This document shows positions 1-9,436 of a stretch of DNA of 38,468 nucleotides, piece by piece. This DNA is from Bacteroidota bacterium. GTDB lineage: Bacteria; Bacteroidota; Ignavibacteria; Kapaibacteriales; NICIL-2. Position 1 is the stretch's first letter, and each line of letters starts with the position of its first letter. The position numbers were made by a program, and so were the translations under genes. The notes below the pieces were generated by a model that saw only the letters and a list, made by a program, of their open reading frames with translations, made no database searches and was not told the origin of the DNA. Location of the stretch: positions 1 through 38,468 of the forward strand of contig JAIBAE010000040.1 in the NCBI GenBank assembly GCA_019695345.1, in the 5' to 3' direction.

Positions 1-2685
1 GTCAACTTTTGTTTGAACACTTACTAACACAGCATTAGATGATGTACCTGAGCAACCAGCAGCACCATTAACTATACAACGATACAATCCTGATGAACCT
101 GATGTAACATAGGTTAATACTAAGTTTGGTGTGTTTGTACCCAATAATGGATTTCCATCTTTTTCCCACTGAAAGGTTAAGTTCGAGCCGCTTGCAGTTA
201 AAGCGATGGTTGCTGTTGACCCCATACAAGGAGAGATACTACTTGGCTGACGAGTAATAACTGCTGGAGAGTTAACATTGAATGGTCCGGATATGCTGTA
301 TACATTGCCGCGAGCCGCATCAATTACACGAATAGTCAATCCATTACCACCTGCAAGTGAATCGGCAAATGAAAGCTTATACACACCTAAGTTAGCTGCA
401 ACATTGGTTACTAATGATGTAAAGTTGATTCCATTTCGAGAAATTTGAATATGAACTAAACCAACACCACGAGCATTCCATTTAATATCGGTTGGTGTGT
501 TTGTGCAAAAATTTGAACCACTAATTTCAGTGGAAATTGCAATTGAAGGAGTGGTAAAACCAACTGCTGTAAATCCACCATTAGGATTTACTGTATTTAC
601 AGGATCCCAAACTCCATCGTTGTCTGTCCAAAAGTCAATAATCTGTCCTGTAATTAATGAACGTTGTTCAACTCTGCGTACACCTGTTGGTAAACCGTTT
701 GGTATTACTGTGGCCCAAGCACCGCGAGTGTTATCTAATGCTGCGTAGTAGGGAACAGCAGCAACCATAGATGTTCCATCATCCTGTACCATTGCAGTTG
801 AAAGCGGATTACCTGTTCCTGCTGTGTTATCATATAAACAAATAACTGTTTTGAGTGCTAAGCGGCTGTTTGAGTCAACTATACCGGTAAGTTTATTTGT
901 TGTAGTTCCATAATACAATGCTTTCGTAAAGCCAATACTGGAAACACGAGTATCAATCTGACGTGATGAGTCACGAATTGAAACAACCCAATACATGTTT
1001 TTGCCTTCGGTAAAGCGCACGTTGCTTGTTGCAACTAAATTTAACCAAAGTACTTTACTTGTCTCGCCAGCACCGGTAACAAACTCTGAATAATTACCCG
1101 GAGCCATTAAATCACGTGATGCGGCGTTATATGATAATGTGTTTTGATTTGCGTTGTAATGTATATTATTTCCGGCACCAATACCAGTTATTCCCGGAAC
1201 GGAATCTGCACCAACTGCATAGCGGTATGCGGTGTTAGGTTGAAGATTATCAAAACGAACTAACGCATATGTGGGTATGCGAGTAGTAGCATTTGCTGAT
1301 ACCATGTACTGTGGAAATAATGTTTCCACTAATGTAGGTTGTGCTACAACAGATATTATCGAAGAAGTATAGGTAGTTACATTAGAACCATTAACTGCAA
1401 TGACATAATTGCCCGGTGTATCAAATGCTATTGTGTTAAATAGTGCCACACCATTTGTTGGAACAACAGATGTAGTTCCTGTAATAGTACCTGGACCGCT
1501 TACTTTGGTAATGGTGATTGGCCCCGGATAGTTTGCATCCACTGATAAATCAGAGCGTAGTGCTGAGACAGTGATAACTGGTGAAGTAGTATTTACAAAC
1601 AAATTAGTTGGTATACCTTGAACAGAAAACGCACTTGCACGAGGTAAAACCGTGAAGAAACTTGATTGGGCAGGTGTAAGTCCGTCGCCCGATGTTGCAG
1701 TTGCCTGAATACGAACATTTTGTTCGGCAACGCTATACATAATGTTGTTAAATGTAATAGAGTTTTGTCCAGCCGGAATTGTTCCTGATAATGTACCACT
1801 TAATGCGCCAGTTCCATTGACCAACGTTAATTGAATTGAGGTTGCCGTTTGAACATTTTTGGGTAAACCTGCACCATTTTGTGCCTGTACAGTTAACGAA
1901 AATGGTGTTAACACCGATGGAGTTGCAGGAATTAACGATGCAATACCAAGTTGAACAGGAATACCTGTTGAAATATCACTTGCAATAGTAATATCATCTA
2001 CACCTAATTCAGGACGGTTACCGGTTGTTGCGGCAGACCATTGATAATATCTCCAACGTAATTGTACTTCAGCTTGATTTTCGCACGCAGCAGGTAAAGT
2101 AAATGTTGGCATGGTTTGGGTGTGTCCGGTATTTGGATTTGTTGATTTATACTGAATTGTGTCAGTAACACCTCCGCTACCTGTTGCAATACTCCATGCA
2201 CCCGTATTACCAACCCGATATTGTAAAATAATGGCATAATTCCTAAAACCGGTAAGAGTAGAAGCTATGGTCATCCCTGTCCAATCAACTTTAATATTTA
2301 CACGGTTTGTGGTGTTAATAGAAACCACAGCGCCACCTAAGTACCGTGGTGGTGCATAAGGAGACGATGAAGTATTAATAAACGAAAAACCTAATGTTCC
2401 TCTTCCGTTTACGCGTGCACCGGATGTTCTGTTATAGACTGTATCCCAATCACTGTTAGGTTCAAATGACAAACCAAGATTTGCATCCACCAACGACGTC
2501 ATGGAAAGTGTATGAAACCTCATGCTGGTAGGATATGTACGTGCAGCATTGGTATTATCCCATTGTGTAAATGTATAATTGCCTGATGTTAATGGAAATG
2601 GTGATGGATAGGTCTGTGCATTACTACTGATGGTCACAAGACTCATTGCAAGTAGTGCCAGCACATAAAATCGTAACGACTTCAT
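1..2685 (-). CDS. Large secreted repeat/Ig-like domain protein (3' end outside window)
   Basis: An open frame of 895 codons runs from an ATG at 2685 to the window edge without a stop, so the C-terminus is missing. It begins with a clear signal peptide (MKSLRFYVLALLAMS, ending near SSNAQ). The first 230 residues look like a beta-rich exported domain with a phrase typical of such proteins (ELGVDDITI). Long Thr/Ser/Asn-rich beta repeats follow, and an immunoglobulin-like domain lies at about residues 800-890 (Cys...FQWEKDG...GLYRCIV). This architecture is common in Bacteroidota cell-surface proteins exported by Sec and then T9SS; the T9SS sorting domain would lie beyond position 1, so that part is inference. 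No enzymatic motif was seen. It is divergent from the kinase gene to its right. Confidence 0.8.
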   Translation of the reverse strand, partial: MKSLRFYVLALLAMSLVTISSNAQTYPSPFPLTSGNYTFTQWDNTNAARTYPTSMRFHTLSMTSLVDANLGLSFEPNSDWDTVYNRTSGARVNGRGTLGFSFINTSSSPYAPPRYLGGAVVSINTTNRVNIKVDWTGMTIASTLTGFRNYAIILQYRVGNTGAWSIATGSGGVTDTIQYKSTNPNTGHTQTMPTFTLPAACENQAEVQLRWRYYQWSAATTGNRPELGVDDITIASDISTGIPVQLGIASLIPATPSVLTPFSLTVQAQNGAGLPKNVQTATSIQLTLVNGTGALSGTLSGTIPAGQNSITFNNIMYSVAEQNVRIQATATSGDGLTPAQSSFFTVLPRASAFSVQGIPTNLFVNTTSPVITVSALRSDLSVDANYPGPITITKVSGPGTITGTTSVVPTNGVALFNTIAFDTPGNYVIAVNGSNVTTYTSSIISVVAQPTLVETLFPQYMVSANATTRIPTYALVRFDNLQPNTAYRYAVGADSVPGITGIGAGNNIHYNANQNTLSYNAASRDLMAPGNYSEFVTGAGETSKVLWLNLVATSNVRFTEGKNMYWVVSIRDSSRQIDTRVSSIGFTKALYYGTTTNKLTGIVDSNSRLALKTVICLYDNTAGTGNPLSTAMVQDDGTSMVAAVPYYAALDNTRGAWATVIPNGLPTGVRRVEQRSLITGQIIDFWTDNDGVWDPVNTVNPNGGFTAVGFTTPSIAISTEISGSNFCTNTPTDIKWNARGVGLVHIQISRNGINFTSLVTNVAANLGVYKLSFADSLAGGNGLTIRVIDAARGNVYSISGPFNVNSPAVITRQPSSISPCMGSTATIALTASGSNLTFQWEKDGNPLLGTNTPNLVLTYVTSGSSGLYRCIVNGAAGCSGTSSNAVLVSVQTKVD

Positions 2686-2830
2686 AAAAATTCCAAATAG
2701 TTAAAAAAATAACTTGTCAAACTCATTTTTGTAAAAAAGTACGCAAAATTACGGAACGACTAAAAGGTAACAATACACATTTACTTATGTTACGTAAAAT
2801 TCAAATTTCATGGCGGAATTTATGGTAATT

Positions 2831-2882
2831 GTCTTCCGGCATGTGCCGAAGCTACCGTTCTGCGCCGTCACTCGGGCGGGAA
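2831..2882 (+). repeat. GC-rich hairpin repeat, family B, copy 1
   Basis: A hairpin (CTTCCGGCA...TGCCGAAG) is followed by the block TTCTGCGCCGTCAC and then CGGGCGG, which can itself fold (CGCC with GGCG). The same block, with a different upstream hairpin stem, occurs on the minus strand at 17862-17908. The function is unknown. Confidence 0.6.
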
Positions 2883-3094
2883 ATAGCGGTGCTGCGTCGC
2901 ATTTTTACTTTTATCATTGAAGAATCTCTTGTAATGCGATAATACAACGGTTGGGGCGGACTGGGTTGCCGCGCAGTACATTTGCTTCGGCAATAGTGGG
3001 AACACCATTATATTCTGTAAACCTATGAAACAAGAAGCGGTCTTAATCGTTGTTAAAGTGGTGTTAATCAGCTTTTTTAGTGTTTTTCAAATCC

Positions 3095-3102
3095 TATTTT
3101 TG
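3095..3102 (+). promoter_or_regulatory. Putative promoter -7 box for the sensor kinase operon
   Basis: TATTTTTG matches the Bacteroidota -7 consensus TAnnTTTG. It lies 27 bases before the kinase start, after a T-rich stretch. The match is by eye only. Confidence 0.4.
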
Positions 3103-3128
3103 GGTAGTTCAAACTGAAGGATGTAAAA

Positions 3129-5318
3129 ATGAGTAACCGATTTACCAAGTATAATACCCGTTTTATTGTAGCTACAATGGTAATTGCACTATTAGGTTTA
3201 GTAGGAGTGCAGATTCATTGGATATCAAATGCTATGAATTTAAGCGACGAGTTGTTTCGACAACAAGTTAATGAAGCGTTAACAAACGTTGCAAGAAACT
3301 TAGAGCGCAGAGAAGCAGTTAATGATGCAGTTATGGTGGTTGAAAAAAGTAATAGAGATGAACAGGAATCAAATTATACTTCCCCAAAGGCTCATCCTAA
3401 GCAACATTACACCCATAAAAAGTCTGAAATGGCACATGATGCTGATACACCCGTAAACCCTTCTGAAGCAATTTCATATAATTCTAATGCACAAGAAAGG
3501 TCAAATTCACCTGCACCGACTACAACTTTACAGAGTGGGAATACGCAACCGTATTACAATTCAAATAATACAAGACAATCAACGGTAGAATTAGTACAAT
3601 TGAATGTTTCGAGAAATGGGATTGGTGTTACCACTACACAGTCGGCAGTAAATATTAATCCAAGCATGGGACTTTTGTATGTACAGTCAAAACCAACTAC
3701 AAAAAATTCTGGAAGGGTGTGGGACTCGGTTGTTCCCAGACTTCGTGGTAAAATTGATGTAAATTTTAATCAGGTATCGCAGCACTTTAATGAAGCAGTT
3801 CGATTATGCGATGATGGAAGAAATATACAAACAACTTCAATTGCTCAAACCCAACAATCTGTAGATGAACAAATTGCATTAGTTGCCGGAATGCCAATCT
3901 CTATGGAACAACAATATTCCTCAAATGGTATTGGATATACCCAAAGCGCAGGTTCATATCCTGCATCTCGAAACAGAGGATACAAAACCATTAGAACAAC
4001 ACCAAGCGTTGGATATGGTAGAACTATAAACAAAATCGATGAATATGGGAATAGATACTTTACTGTGTATGTTGACCCTGATACCTATGATAATTTATTA
4101 CAATCAGACCAAGAAGTACAACCGCAAGATGATGTACAGGCAGATGAGACAAATGTTGCTAAGGCACATAAGAAAGCTCCAATTGCAAAAATGTTAAATG
4201 CTGACCGTGTTAAAAATAAAGTTGAGATGCTACAGAAAACAGTAAGTGAATTAGGTGAGTTTACAAAAAGTCTGAACCAAAGGGTAAATGAAGTGTTAGT
4301 TGATTCCATGATTGCCAATGAGTTTAGCGCAAAAGGATTACCATTGGATTATACCTTTAGCGTTAAGAACGGTGAAACCAATAAGTTTATTTATGCATCG
4401 GATAAGGTTGAAGACCCGGCAGGAAGTTATCCATATCAGGCAACATTATTCCCCAGTGATATTCTCCAGAAAAACCACAAGTTGATAGTTAACTTTCCTA
4501 ACAAAACATCATATATCATTTCTAATAATCTTGGTGTTTTGTTTTCTTCATTTATGTTTATTATGATGATTGGCGGTGGATTTGGATGGACTATGAGGAA
4601 CTTAGTTCGTCACAAAAAAGTGAGTGAAATGAAGAGTGATTTTATTAATAATATGACTCATGAATTTAAAACTCCTATAGCAACAATAGCGCTTGCTGCC
4701 GATGCATTACGCGACCCCGATGTATCAAGAAATTCCGATAGAGTGGGAAGGTTTATTGGCGTAATTAAGGAAGAAAACCAACGCTTAGGTTCCCAAGTTG
4801 AACGAGTATTACAGGCAGCCCGTTTAGAGCGCGGCGAGTTAGCACTCTCTAAATCCGAAATCAACATCAATGATATTATTCAGAACGCAAAAGATTCCAT
4901 TGCTTTACAGGTAGATGCAAAGGGTGGCATTGTACATTGTAATATGGAAGCTGAGTATCCATTTGTATTTGCCGATGAAATGCATATCCGAAATGTTATG
5001 CTCAACTTGTTAGATAATGCAATAAAATATACAACTAACGAACCAGTTCTTACAATTACCTCCAGAAATGTAGAAGGCGGTGTTAATGTTACAGTAAGAG
5101 ATAACGGCATAGGAATTACTAAAGAAAATCAAAAGAGAGTGTTTGAAAAGTTATACAGAGTTCCAACAGGGAACGTACATAATGTAAAAGGGTTTGGCTT
5201 AGGGTTATCGTACGCAAAAGCAATTGTAGACGCTCATGGCGGCGACATTTCAGTATCAAGTGAATTTGGTGAAGGTAGTGAGTTTACCATTTTCATTCCT
5301 TATGGTAATATGGTTTAA
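3129..5318 (+). CDS. Membrane sensor histidine kinase
   Basis: The 729-aa protein is a two-component sensor kinase. A transmembrane helix at about residues 13-33 and a second at about 461-488 enclose a periplasmic domain of about 425 residues. Much of that domain is low-complexity and rich in Asn, Gln, Ser and Thr; its later part (about 380-460) looks folded. No HAMP domain is obvious. The cytoplasmic part has the H-box MTHEFKTPIA (phospho-accepting His511), N-box LLDNAIKY, G1 DNGIGI, F-box VFEKLYR and G2 GFGLGLSYAKAI. It should autophosphorylate on His511 and pass the phosphate to the response regulator encoded 23 bp downstream. The start has a good ribosome-binding site (GAAGGATG). The input signal cannot be read from the sequence. 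The unusually long low-complexity sensor region may sense the envelope or surface, but that is a guess. Confidence 0.93.
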   Translation: MSNRFTKYNTRFIVATMVIALLGLVGVQIHWISNAMNLSDELFRQQVNEALTNVARNLERREAVNDAVMVVEKSNRDEQESNYTSPKAHPKQHYTHKKSEMAHDADTPVNPSEAISYNSNAQERSNSPAPTTTLQSGNTQPYYNSNNTRQSTVELVQLNVSRNGIGVTTTQSAVNINPSMGLLYVQSKPTTKNSGRVWDSVVPRLRGKIDVNFNQVSQHFNEAVRLCDDGRNIQTTSIAQTQQSVDEQIALVAGMPISMEQQYSSNGIGYTQSAGSYPASRNRGYKTIRTTPSVGYGRTINKIDEYGNRYFTVYVDPDTYDNLLQSDQEVQPQDDVQADETNVAKAHKKAPIAKMLNADRVKNKVEMLQKTVSELGEFTKSLNQRVNEVLVDSMIANEFSAKGLPLDYTFSVKNGETNKFIYASDKVEDPAGSYPYQATLFPSDILQKNHKLIVNFPNKTSYIISNNLGVLFSSFMFIMMIGGGFGWTMRNLVRHKKVSEMKSDFINNMTHEFKTPIATIALAADALRDPDVSRNSDRVGRFIGVIKEENQRLGSQVERVLQAARLERGELALSKSEININDIIQNAKDSIALQVDAKGGIVHCNMEAEYPFVFADEMHIRNVMLNLLDNAIKYTTNEPVLTITSRNVEGGVNVTVRDNGIGITKENQKRVFEKLYRVPTGNVHNVKGFGLGLSYAKAIVDAHGGDISVSSEFGEGSEFTIFIPYGNMV

Positions 5319-5341
5319 TAATTATTTTTAAAGGATACCAT

Positions 5342-6115
5342 ATGTATGCAACTACATTAACAACCAATCCACAGGTTGATTATTTTAGAAACAACGATTT
5401 GGGAGAACGTATGGCACCACGAATTCTATTAGTGGAAGATGATTCTAATTTGGGCTCTGTGCTTACAGAATATCTGGAACTGAAAGGGTACGATGTTACA
5501 CACTGCGTAGATGGTGAAGCAGGCGAGAGCGCATTTGGAACAAAAAAATACGACCTGTGTATTTTGGATGTGATGTTGCCAAAGCAAGATGGTTTTACCT
5601 TAGCCAAACAAATCCGTAAGGTAGATGTTGATGTCCCAATTATTTTCCTTACAGCAAAATCTATGAAGGAAGATAGATTAGAAGGATTTGCCATTGGTGC
5701 TGATGATTATGTTACTAAACCATTCAGCATCGAAGAACTGATGATGCGGGTGAAAGCGATACTGAAACGTACACAAAATCCGGTTCACCAACCAAAAGAA
5801 GTTGCTCATTTTCATATTGGCGAGTACGCTTTCGATTCTGAGCAGCGGTTACTTACATACGAAAATGATAGTAGACAACTTACCCACAAAGAAAGCGAAC
5901 TTCTCAAACTCTTGTGTAATAATACCGGACTTATAGTTAAACGCGGTGATGCCTTAAAGAAAATTTGGGGCGATGATAATTATTTTAATGGCAGAAGTAT
6001 GGACGTGTTTGTAACACGCTTGCGTAAGTACCTTAAAAACGATGGCAATGTACAAATTATAAATGTGCATGGCATGGGTTTTAAACTTACCGTTTTAGGT
6101 CAGTCTATTAATTAA
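5342..6115 (+). CDS. OmpR/PhoB-family response regulator
   Basis: The 257-aa protein is the partner of the kinase just upstream. The receiver domain (about residues 25-145) has the acidic pocket VEDD, the phospho-accepting Asp76 in LCILDVMLP, a Thr in LTAKS and Lys126 in VTKPF. A winged-helix DNA-binding domain follows at about 155-252 (LTHKESELLKLL, then VTRLRKYLK and VHGMGFKL). It is expected to act as a transcription factor controlled by phosphorylation. Two starts are plausible. ATG 5342 has AAGGA six bases upstream. ATG 5411 (MAPRILLVEDD) has GGGAG and gives the usual family length of 234 aa. I kept the longer form because of its site, but the first 23 residues carry no conserved motif. 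The gene is followed by a terminator. Confidence 0.93.
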   Translation: MYATTLTTNPQVDYFRNNDLGERMAPRILLVEDDSNLGSVLTEYLELKGYDVTHCVDGEAGESAFGTKKYDLCILDVMLPKQDGFTLAKQIRKVDVDVPIIFLTAKSMKEDRLEGFAIGADDYVTKPFSIEELMMRVKAILKRTQNPVHQPKEVAHFHIGEYAFDSEQRLLTYENDSRQLTHKESELLKLLCNNTGLIVKRGDALKKIWGDDNYFNGRSMDVFVTRLRKYLKNDGNVQIINVHGMGFKLTVLGQSIN

Positions 6116-6136
6116 ACAATCAATATCGATATAGAA

Positions 6137-6175
6137 AAACCCCGAGAGATAGTTTATTTTTTGGGGTTATTTTTA
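6137..6175 (+). terminator. Rho-independent terminator after the two-component operon
   Basis: AACCCC pairs with GGGGTT across a loop of about 19 bases and is followed by a T-rich tract. It lies 20 bp after the regulator stop codon. Confidence 0.55.
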
Positions 6176-6239
6176 GTTATTGTTACCCACATTCTAAAAT
6201 CAAATCCTTCAGCGCGCCAACCCTGTGCGATCCGACCCG

Positions 6240-6247
6240 TATATTTG
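6240..6247 (+). promoter_or_regulatory. Putative -7 box upstream of the aminotransferase
   Basis: TATATTTG is a perfect TAnnTTTG match. A transcript starting just after it would carry a 5' leader of about 140 bases containing family-A element copy 1 in antisense orientation. Confidence 0.35.
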
Positions 6248-6300
6248 CAATGAATTAATAAATTTCATCCACGAATACGATTATTCGAAGATATACGTTA

Positions 6301-6367
6301 CTCTCCCGCAAAAGCATGGGCAGTTTTTTTTGAATGCCATACAATTGCGGTCATGCGATAGCAGAAT
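6301..6367 (-). repeat. Family-A covarying hairpin element, copy 1
   Basis: Read on the minus strand: flank CTGCTATCGCATGA, stem half CCGCA (6350-6346), a 35-nt interior, stem half TGCGG (6310-6306), then GAGAG. Stem type C:G; pairing extends by one A:T. It sits in the leader of the downstream aminotransferase gene. Confidence 0.75.
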
Positions 6368-6393
6368 ATCTATTACTTAACTCAATCTATTAC

Positions 6394-7560
6394 ATGAAAG
6401 TACCTTTATTAGACCTCAAATTACAATATGCTCCACTGCATAATGATGTATCGGAAGCAATGTTACGTGTTGCACAGAGTCAGGTATTAGTGTTAGGCCC
6501 CGAAACCGCCAAACTTGAGCAAACATTAGCTGCATACACTGACTGTGCGTATGCCGTTGGGTGTTCCAGCGGAACCGATGCGTTGCTTATGGCATTAATG
6601 GCATTAGATATCCAACCCGGCGATGAAGTTATTATGCCAACGTTTTCATTTTTTGCAACTGCCGGTGTTGTTGCCAGACTTCATGCTAAACCTGTATTTG
6701 TTGATAGCGACCCTGTATCGTTTAATGTTGACCCGGAGAAAATCCGACAGGCAATTACAAGCAAAACTAAAGCAATAATTCCTGTGCATTTATTTGGTCA
6801 GAGCTCTGATATGGATGCTATTATGGCGATTGCTAACGAGCACAACATTCCGGTAATTGAAGATGGCGCACAAGCACTTGGAACTCAATATAAAGATGGA
6901 AGAAAATCGGGTAGTATTGGATTAATGGGATGTTTCTCGTTTTATCCAACCAAAAACCTTGGCGCTTTTGGCGATGCAGGATTAGTAACAACCAACGATG
7001 AGCAGTTGTATATCAAGTTAAAACAAATGAGAAATCATGGTATGGAGCCGCGATACTATCATAAGTTTGTTGGTGGTAACTTTAGAATAGATGAAATACA
7101 ATCGGCTGTGCTTAATGCCAAGTACCCACACTTGGAAAACTGGCATAGTGGTAGGCAAGCAAATGCAGCGTATTACACTGAGTTGTTGTTACAACATGGT
7201 TTGGCAACAACTACCGGATGCACCGAATTTACCAGTACTGAAAAAGTTCTTTTACCTGCCGAAGTACATAAAACCGGTGGAGCAAAGAATCATCACATAT
7301 TTAATCAGTATTGCATAAGAGTTCAGAAGCGCGATGAATTACGTCAGTTTTTAGCTTCAAAAGAAATTGGCTCTGAAATTTATTATCCTGTACCGTTCCA
7401 CCGTCAGGAGTGCTTTGCCTACTTAGGTTGCAACGATGCTGATTTCCCGGTTGCAAATGCACTTGCAGATACAGTTATGGCATTGCCGATATTCCCGGAG
7501 TTACAAAGAGAACAGATTGAGTTTGTTGTCCAGACTATTAAAGAATTTATCAGTTTGTAA
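6394..7560 (+). CDS. DegT/DnrJ/EryC1/StrS-family aminotransferase
   Basis: The 388-aa protein is a PLP-dependent sugar aminotransferase of the DegT/DnrJ/EryC1/StrS family. It would convert a nucleotide-linked keto-sugar to an amino-sugar for surface polysaccharide or a glycan. The family N-terminus MKVPLLDLKLQYAPL sets the start at 6394. A longer frame from 6334 would add 20 residues that come from repeat element copy 1. Visible landmarks are CSSGTDALLMAL (PLP phosphate binding), EDGAQALG (Asp157, which contacts the pyridine nitrogen) and SFYPTKNLGAFGDAG (Schiff-base Lys187). The C-terminal part (RDELRQFLASKEIGSEIYYPVPFHRQ) is typical. The exact sugar cannot be assigned. It stands alone between two terminators and not in a visible polysaccharide cluster. 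Confidence 0.93.
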   Translation: MKVPLLDLKLQYAPLHNDVSEAMLRVAQSQVLVLGPETAKLEQTLAAYTDCAYAVGCSSGTDALLMALMALDIQPGDEVIMPTFSFFATAGVVARLHAKPVFVDSDPVSFNVDPEKIRQAITSKTKAIIPVHLFGQSSDMDAIMAIANEHNIPVIEDGAQALGTQYKDGRKSGSIGLMGCFSFYPTKNLGAFGDAGLVTTNDEQLYIKLKQMRNHGMEPRYYHKFVGGNFRIDEIQSAVLNAKYPHLENWHSGRQANAAYYTELLLQHGLATTTGCTEFTSTEKVLLPAEVHKTGGAKNHHIFNQYCIRVQKRDELRQFLASKEIGSEIYYPVPFHRQECFAYLGCNDADFPVANALADTVMALPIFPELQREQIEFVVQTIKEFISL

Positions 7561-7564
7561 AGTA

Positions 7565-7596
7565 AAAAAGGCACATGTAAATGTGCCTTTTTTTAT
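7565..7596. terminator. Bidirectional terminator
   Basis: AAAAAGGCACAT and ATGTGCCTTTTTTT form a near-perfect stem with a GTAA loop. It serves the convergent aminotransferase gene (plus) and the secreted-protein operon (minus). Confidence 0.9.
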
Positions 7597-7614
7597 GAGC
7601 CCTAAGAATTTGTA

Positions 7615-8487
7615 TTAATGAGAAATAACAAGTTTTTGATGAAGCGTTATAGAGTTATTGTTCATACGTAAAATGTATGTGCCATTAGGTATTTGATTTG
7701 GCAAAGAAAGTATAGCACTATTACCAACGTAAGAAATAATCTCAACTGTAGATATCGTGTTTCCTTGAACATCAACGATTGAAAAAAGAGGAATGTTTAC
7801 AGAGTTAAGCACAGGTATTGTTACATTGATAATATTACTTGCGGGATTAGGAAATACGTGTAAACTACCTTCAACATTTGTTGTGTTGTCATCAACATTG
7901 TTTGTATTCAGTTTATTAGGGACATTCAACACAGATTTATATAATTTATCGCCAGTATTCTTTGCGTCACCATTACAGGCATTTGTTATGTAATAAAAGT
8001 GTACTGCGCTTTGATTATCGTGTGGAGCTTGCCAACCAAATGTCCATTCATTCTCGCCAGTAGTAGTAGGAGATATGCCTGCACTTGTATGTGTTACATA
8101 ACTTCTGCCAGCATTAGAAATTATCTGTGTCCGCTTGTTATTAATTACGGGTGGTAAAAACTTACCTATATTCAAGTTTTTATCATCTAAAGCTACTATC
8201 TCGAAACCAAATCGTTTTCCGGTTGATTCTTGAATTCTTAGGTTGATTGTATAAACAGAATCATTTTGATAATATTCAGGTTGTAGGTTATCATTTATTG
8301 ATATTGAGTTTACGTTTGTACCGTTTGAAATTGTAGCGTCTTCGTGGCATCCTGTAATAGCATCGGCACACGTTTTTTCGCCGGGTGCACCTGTACTCCC
8401 TGGGTGGGCACCTGAACTTTTAGCACCTAAGTAGGCAACAGTTACAGCTACAAAGAATAGGGAACTCAAAAAAACTATCTTCTTCAT
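7615..8487 (-). CDS. Secreted choice-of-anchor-V domain protein with T9SS sorting domain (paralog 1)
   Basis: The 290-aa exported protein starts with a signal peptide (MKKIVFLSSLFFVAVTVAYL). A choice-of-anchor-V-type domain follows (SSGAHPGSTGAPGEKTC...GCHEDATI), then a beta-rich reeler-like region, and a type A T9SS C-terminal sorting domain (VFPNPASNIINVTI ... QKLVISH). It should be secreted and attached to the cell surface. The Cys/CysHis pair in the anchor domain is spaced as C-x6-CH, wider than the CxxCH usual for this family. It is encoded 12 bp downstream of a close paralog, in the same operon. AAGGTG lies about 10 bases before the ATG. The molecular role is unknown. Confidence 0.85.
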   Translation of the reverse strand: MKKIVFLSSLFFVAVTVAYLGAKSSGAHPGSTGAPGEKTCADAITGCHEDATISNGTNVNSISINDNLQPEYYQNDSVYTINLRIQESTGKRFGFEIVALDDKNLNIGKFLPPVINNKRTQIISNAGRSYVTHTSAGISPTTTGENEWTFGWQAPHDNQSAVHFYYITNACNGDAKNTGDKLYKSVLNVPNKLNTNNVDDNTTNVEGSLHVFPNPASNIINVTIPVLNSVNIPLFSIVDVQGNTISTVEIISYVGNSAILSLPNQIPNGTYILRMNNNSITLHQKLVISH

Positions 8488-8499
8488 ATATGTTGCACC

Positions 8500-9348
8500 T
8501 TAGTATTTAATGAAATGAATGGATTGAGTATGTGTTGAGCCAGAAACGGTAAATGAATATTTACCTTTTGGCAACTGCTTAATATCTATGGTGGACTCAA
8601 TGTTACCATGTTGGATTAATCTTCCATTTACGTCAAAGATTGAATATCCTTGTGCATGTAGTGTAATTGCATCAGAAATATGTATATAATCTTGTGCAGG
8701 GTTGGGTGATAATGTTATGTGAGAATCAACATCTGAAGTTACATCCGTGGTTGAACTACATGTAAGCTCTGTTTTTAAAGTATATATTTCATCACCTTTA
8801 TCAGTTCCGTCATTATTAGCAGAGGCTGTTGCACAATAGAAGGTAATTTTTCCAATGTTAGTTGCCGGAGCTTTCCATTGTATTTCCCATTTCCCTATGC
8901 CATCAGCAAATGGTTCAGTACCTGCATATGTGTATGTTGCATAATCTCTATCAAGTAATTCATTATAGTTTTTTAGAACTTGTGTTCTATCCTCACACGT
9001 TACAATAAATGTCCCGGCATTTTTCATGTTTTCATCTAAAGCAACCATCTGGTAGCCAAAGCGTTTGCTTTTCATATCACGGATACTTACGGTAATTGTG
9101 TAAGTTTTGCCGGGTTCATAAGTACCTATACCGCCATCAATGTCAATGGTACTTATGGCAGTACCTTTATTTACAGTAGCATCATCGTGGCAACCTGCAA
9201 CTGCACAAGTGTGGTCGCCGGGTGCTCCCGTAGAAGATGCTGGTGCGCCTGAACTTGCTGGGTTTAATATTGCCCCTGTGAATACAACAAAAAGGACAAA
9301 CGAAAAAATTCCTATCAATAAACCGGCAGTTGGTTTAAAGTTGCTCAT
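8500..9348 (-). CDS. Secreted choice-of-anchor-V domain protein with T9SS sorting domain (paralog 2)
   Basis: The 282-aa paralog of the next gene downstream has the same order: a signal anchor (LLIGIFSFVLFVVFTGAIL), an anchor-V-like segment (SSGAPASSTGAPGDHTCAVAGCHDD), a beta-rich middle (KSKRFGYQMVALDE) and a T9SS sorting domain (LSPNPAQDYIHI ... QSIHFIKY). The start at 9348 (MSNFKPTAG) was chosen because CGGAG lies eight bases upstream; the upstream in-frame ATG at 9381 has no such site. The Cys motif here is C-x4-CH. The two genes probably arose by tandem duplication. Function is not known beyond surface location. Confidence 0.85.
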   Translation of the reverse strand: MSNFKPTAGLLIGIFSFVLFVVFTGAILNPASSGAPASSTGAPGDHTCAVAGCHDDATVNKGTAISTIDIDGGIGTYEPGKTYTITVSIRDMKSKRFGYQMVALDENMKNAGTFIVTCEDRTQVLKNYNELLDRDYATYTYAGTEPFADGIGKWEIQWKAPATNIGKITFYCATASANNDGTDKGDEIYTLKTELTCSSTTDVTSDVDSHITLSPNPAQDYIHISDAITLHAQGYSIFDVNGRLIQHGNIESTIDIKQLPKGKYSFTVSGSTHTQSIHFIKY

Positions 9349-9436
9349 ACTAGTACTCCGTGAAAATTCATTCTGCAACATACGGAAACAATAAACACGT
9401 GCAAAATCTGATTGTTACATAATTAACAGGAAAGTT

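Larger units (their letters stand above)
2686..3128. other. Intergenic region between divergent genes
   Basis: This 443-bp gap separates the secreted-protein gene (minus) from the sensor kinase gene (plus). It contains one copy of a two-copy GC-rich hairpin repeat (2831-2882) and a TAnnTTTG promoter box at 3095-3102. I see no gene in it. Confidence 0.6.

Noticed and set aside
6334-6393. 20-residue N-terminal extension of the aminotransferase
   Set aside because: The extension is made from family-A element copy 1, and the family N-terminus begins at 6394.
9349-9381. Upstream start for the second anchor-V protein
   Set aside because: There is no ribosome-binding site there, while 9348 has CGGAG at good spacing and begins a proper signal peptide.
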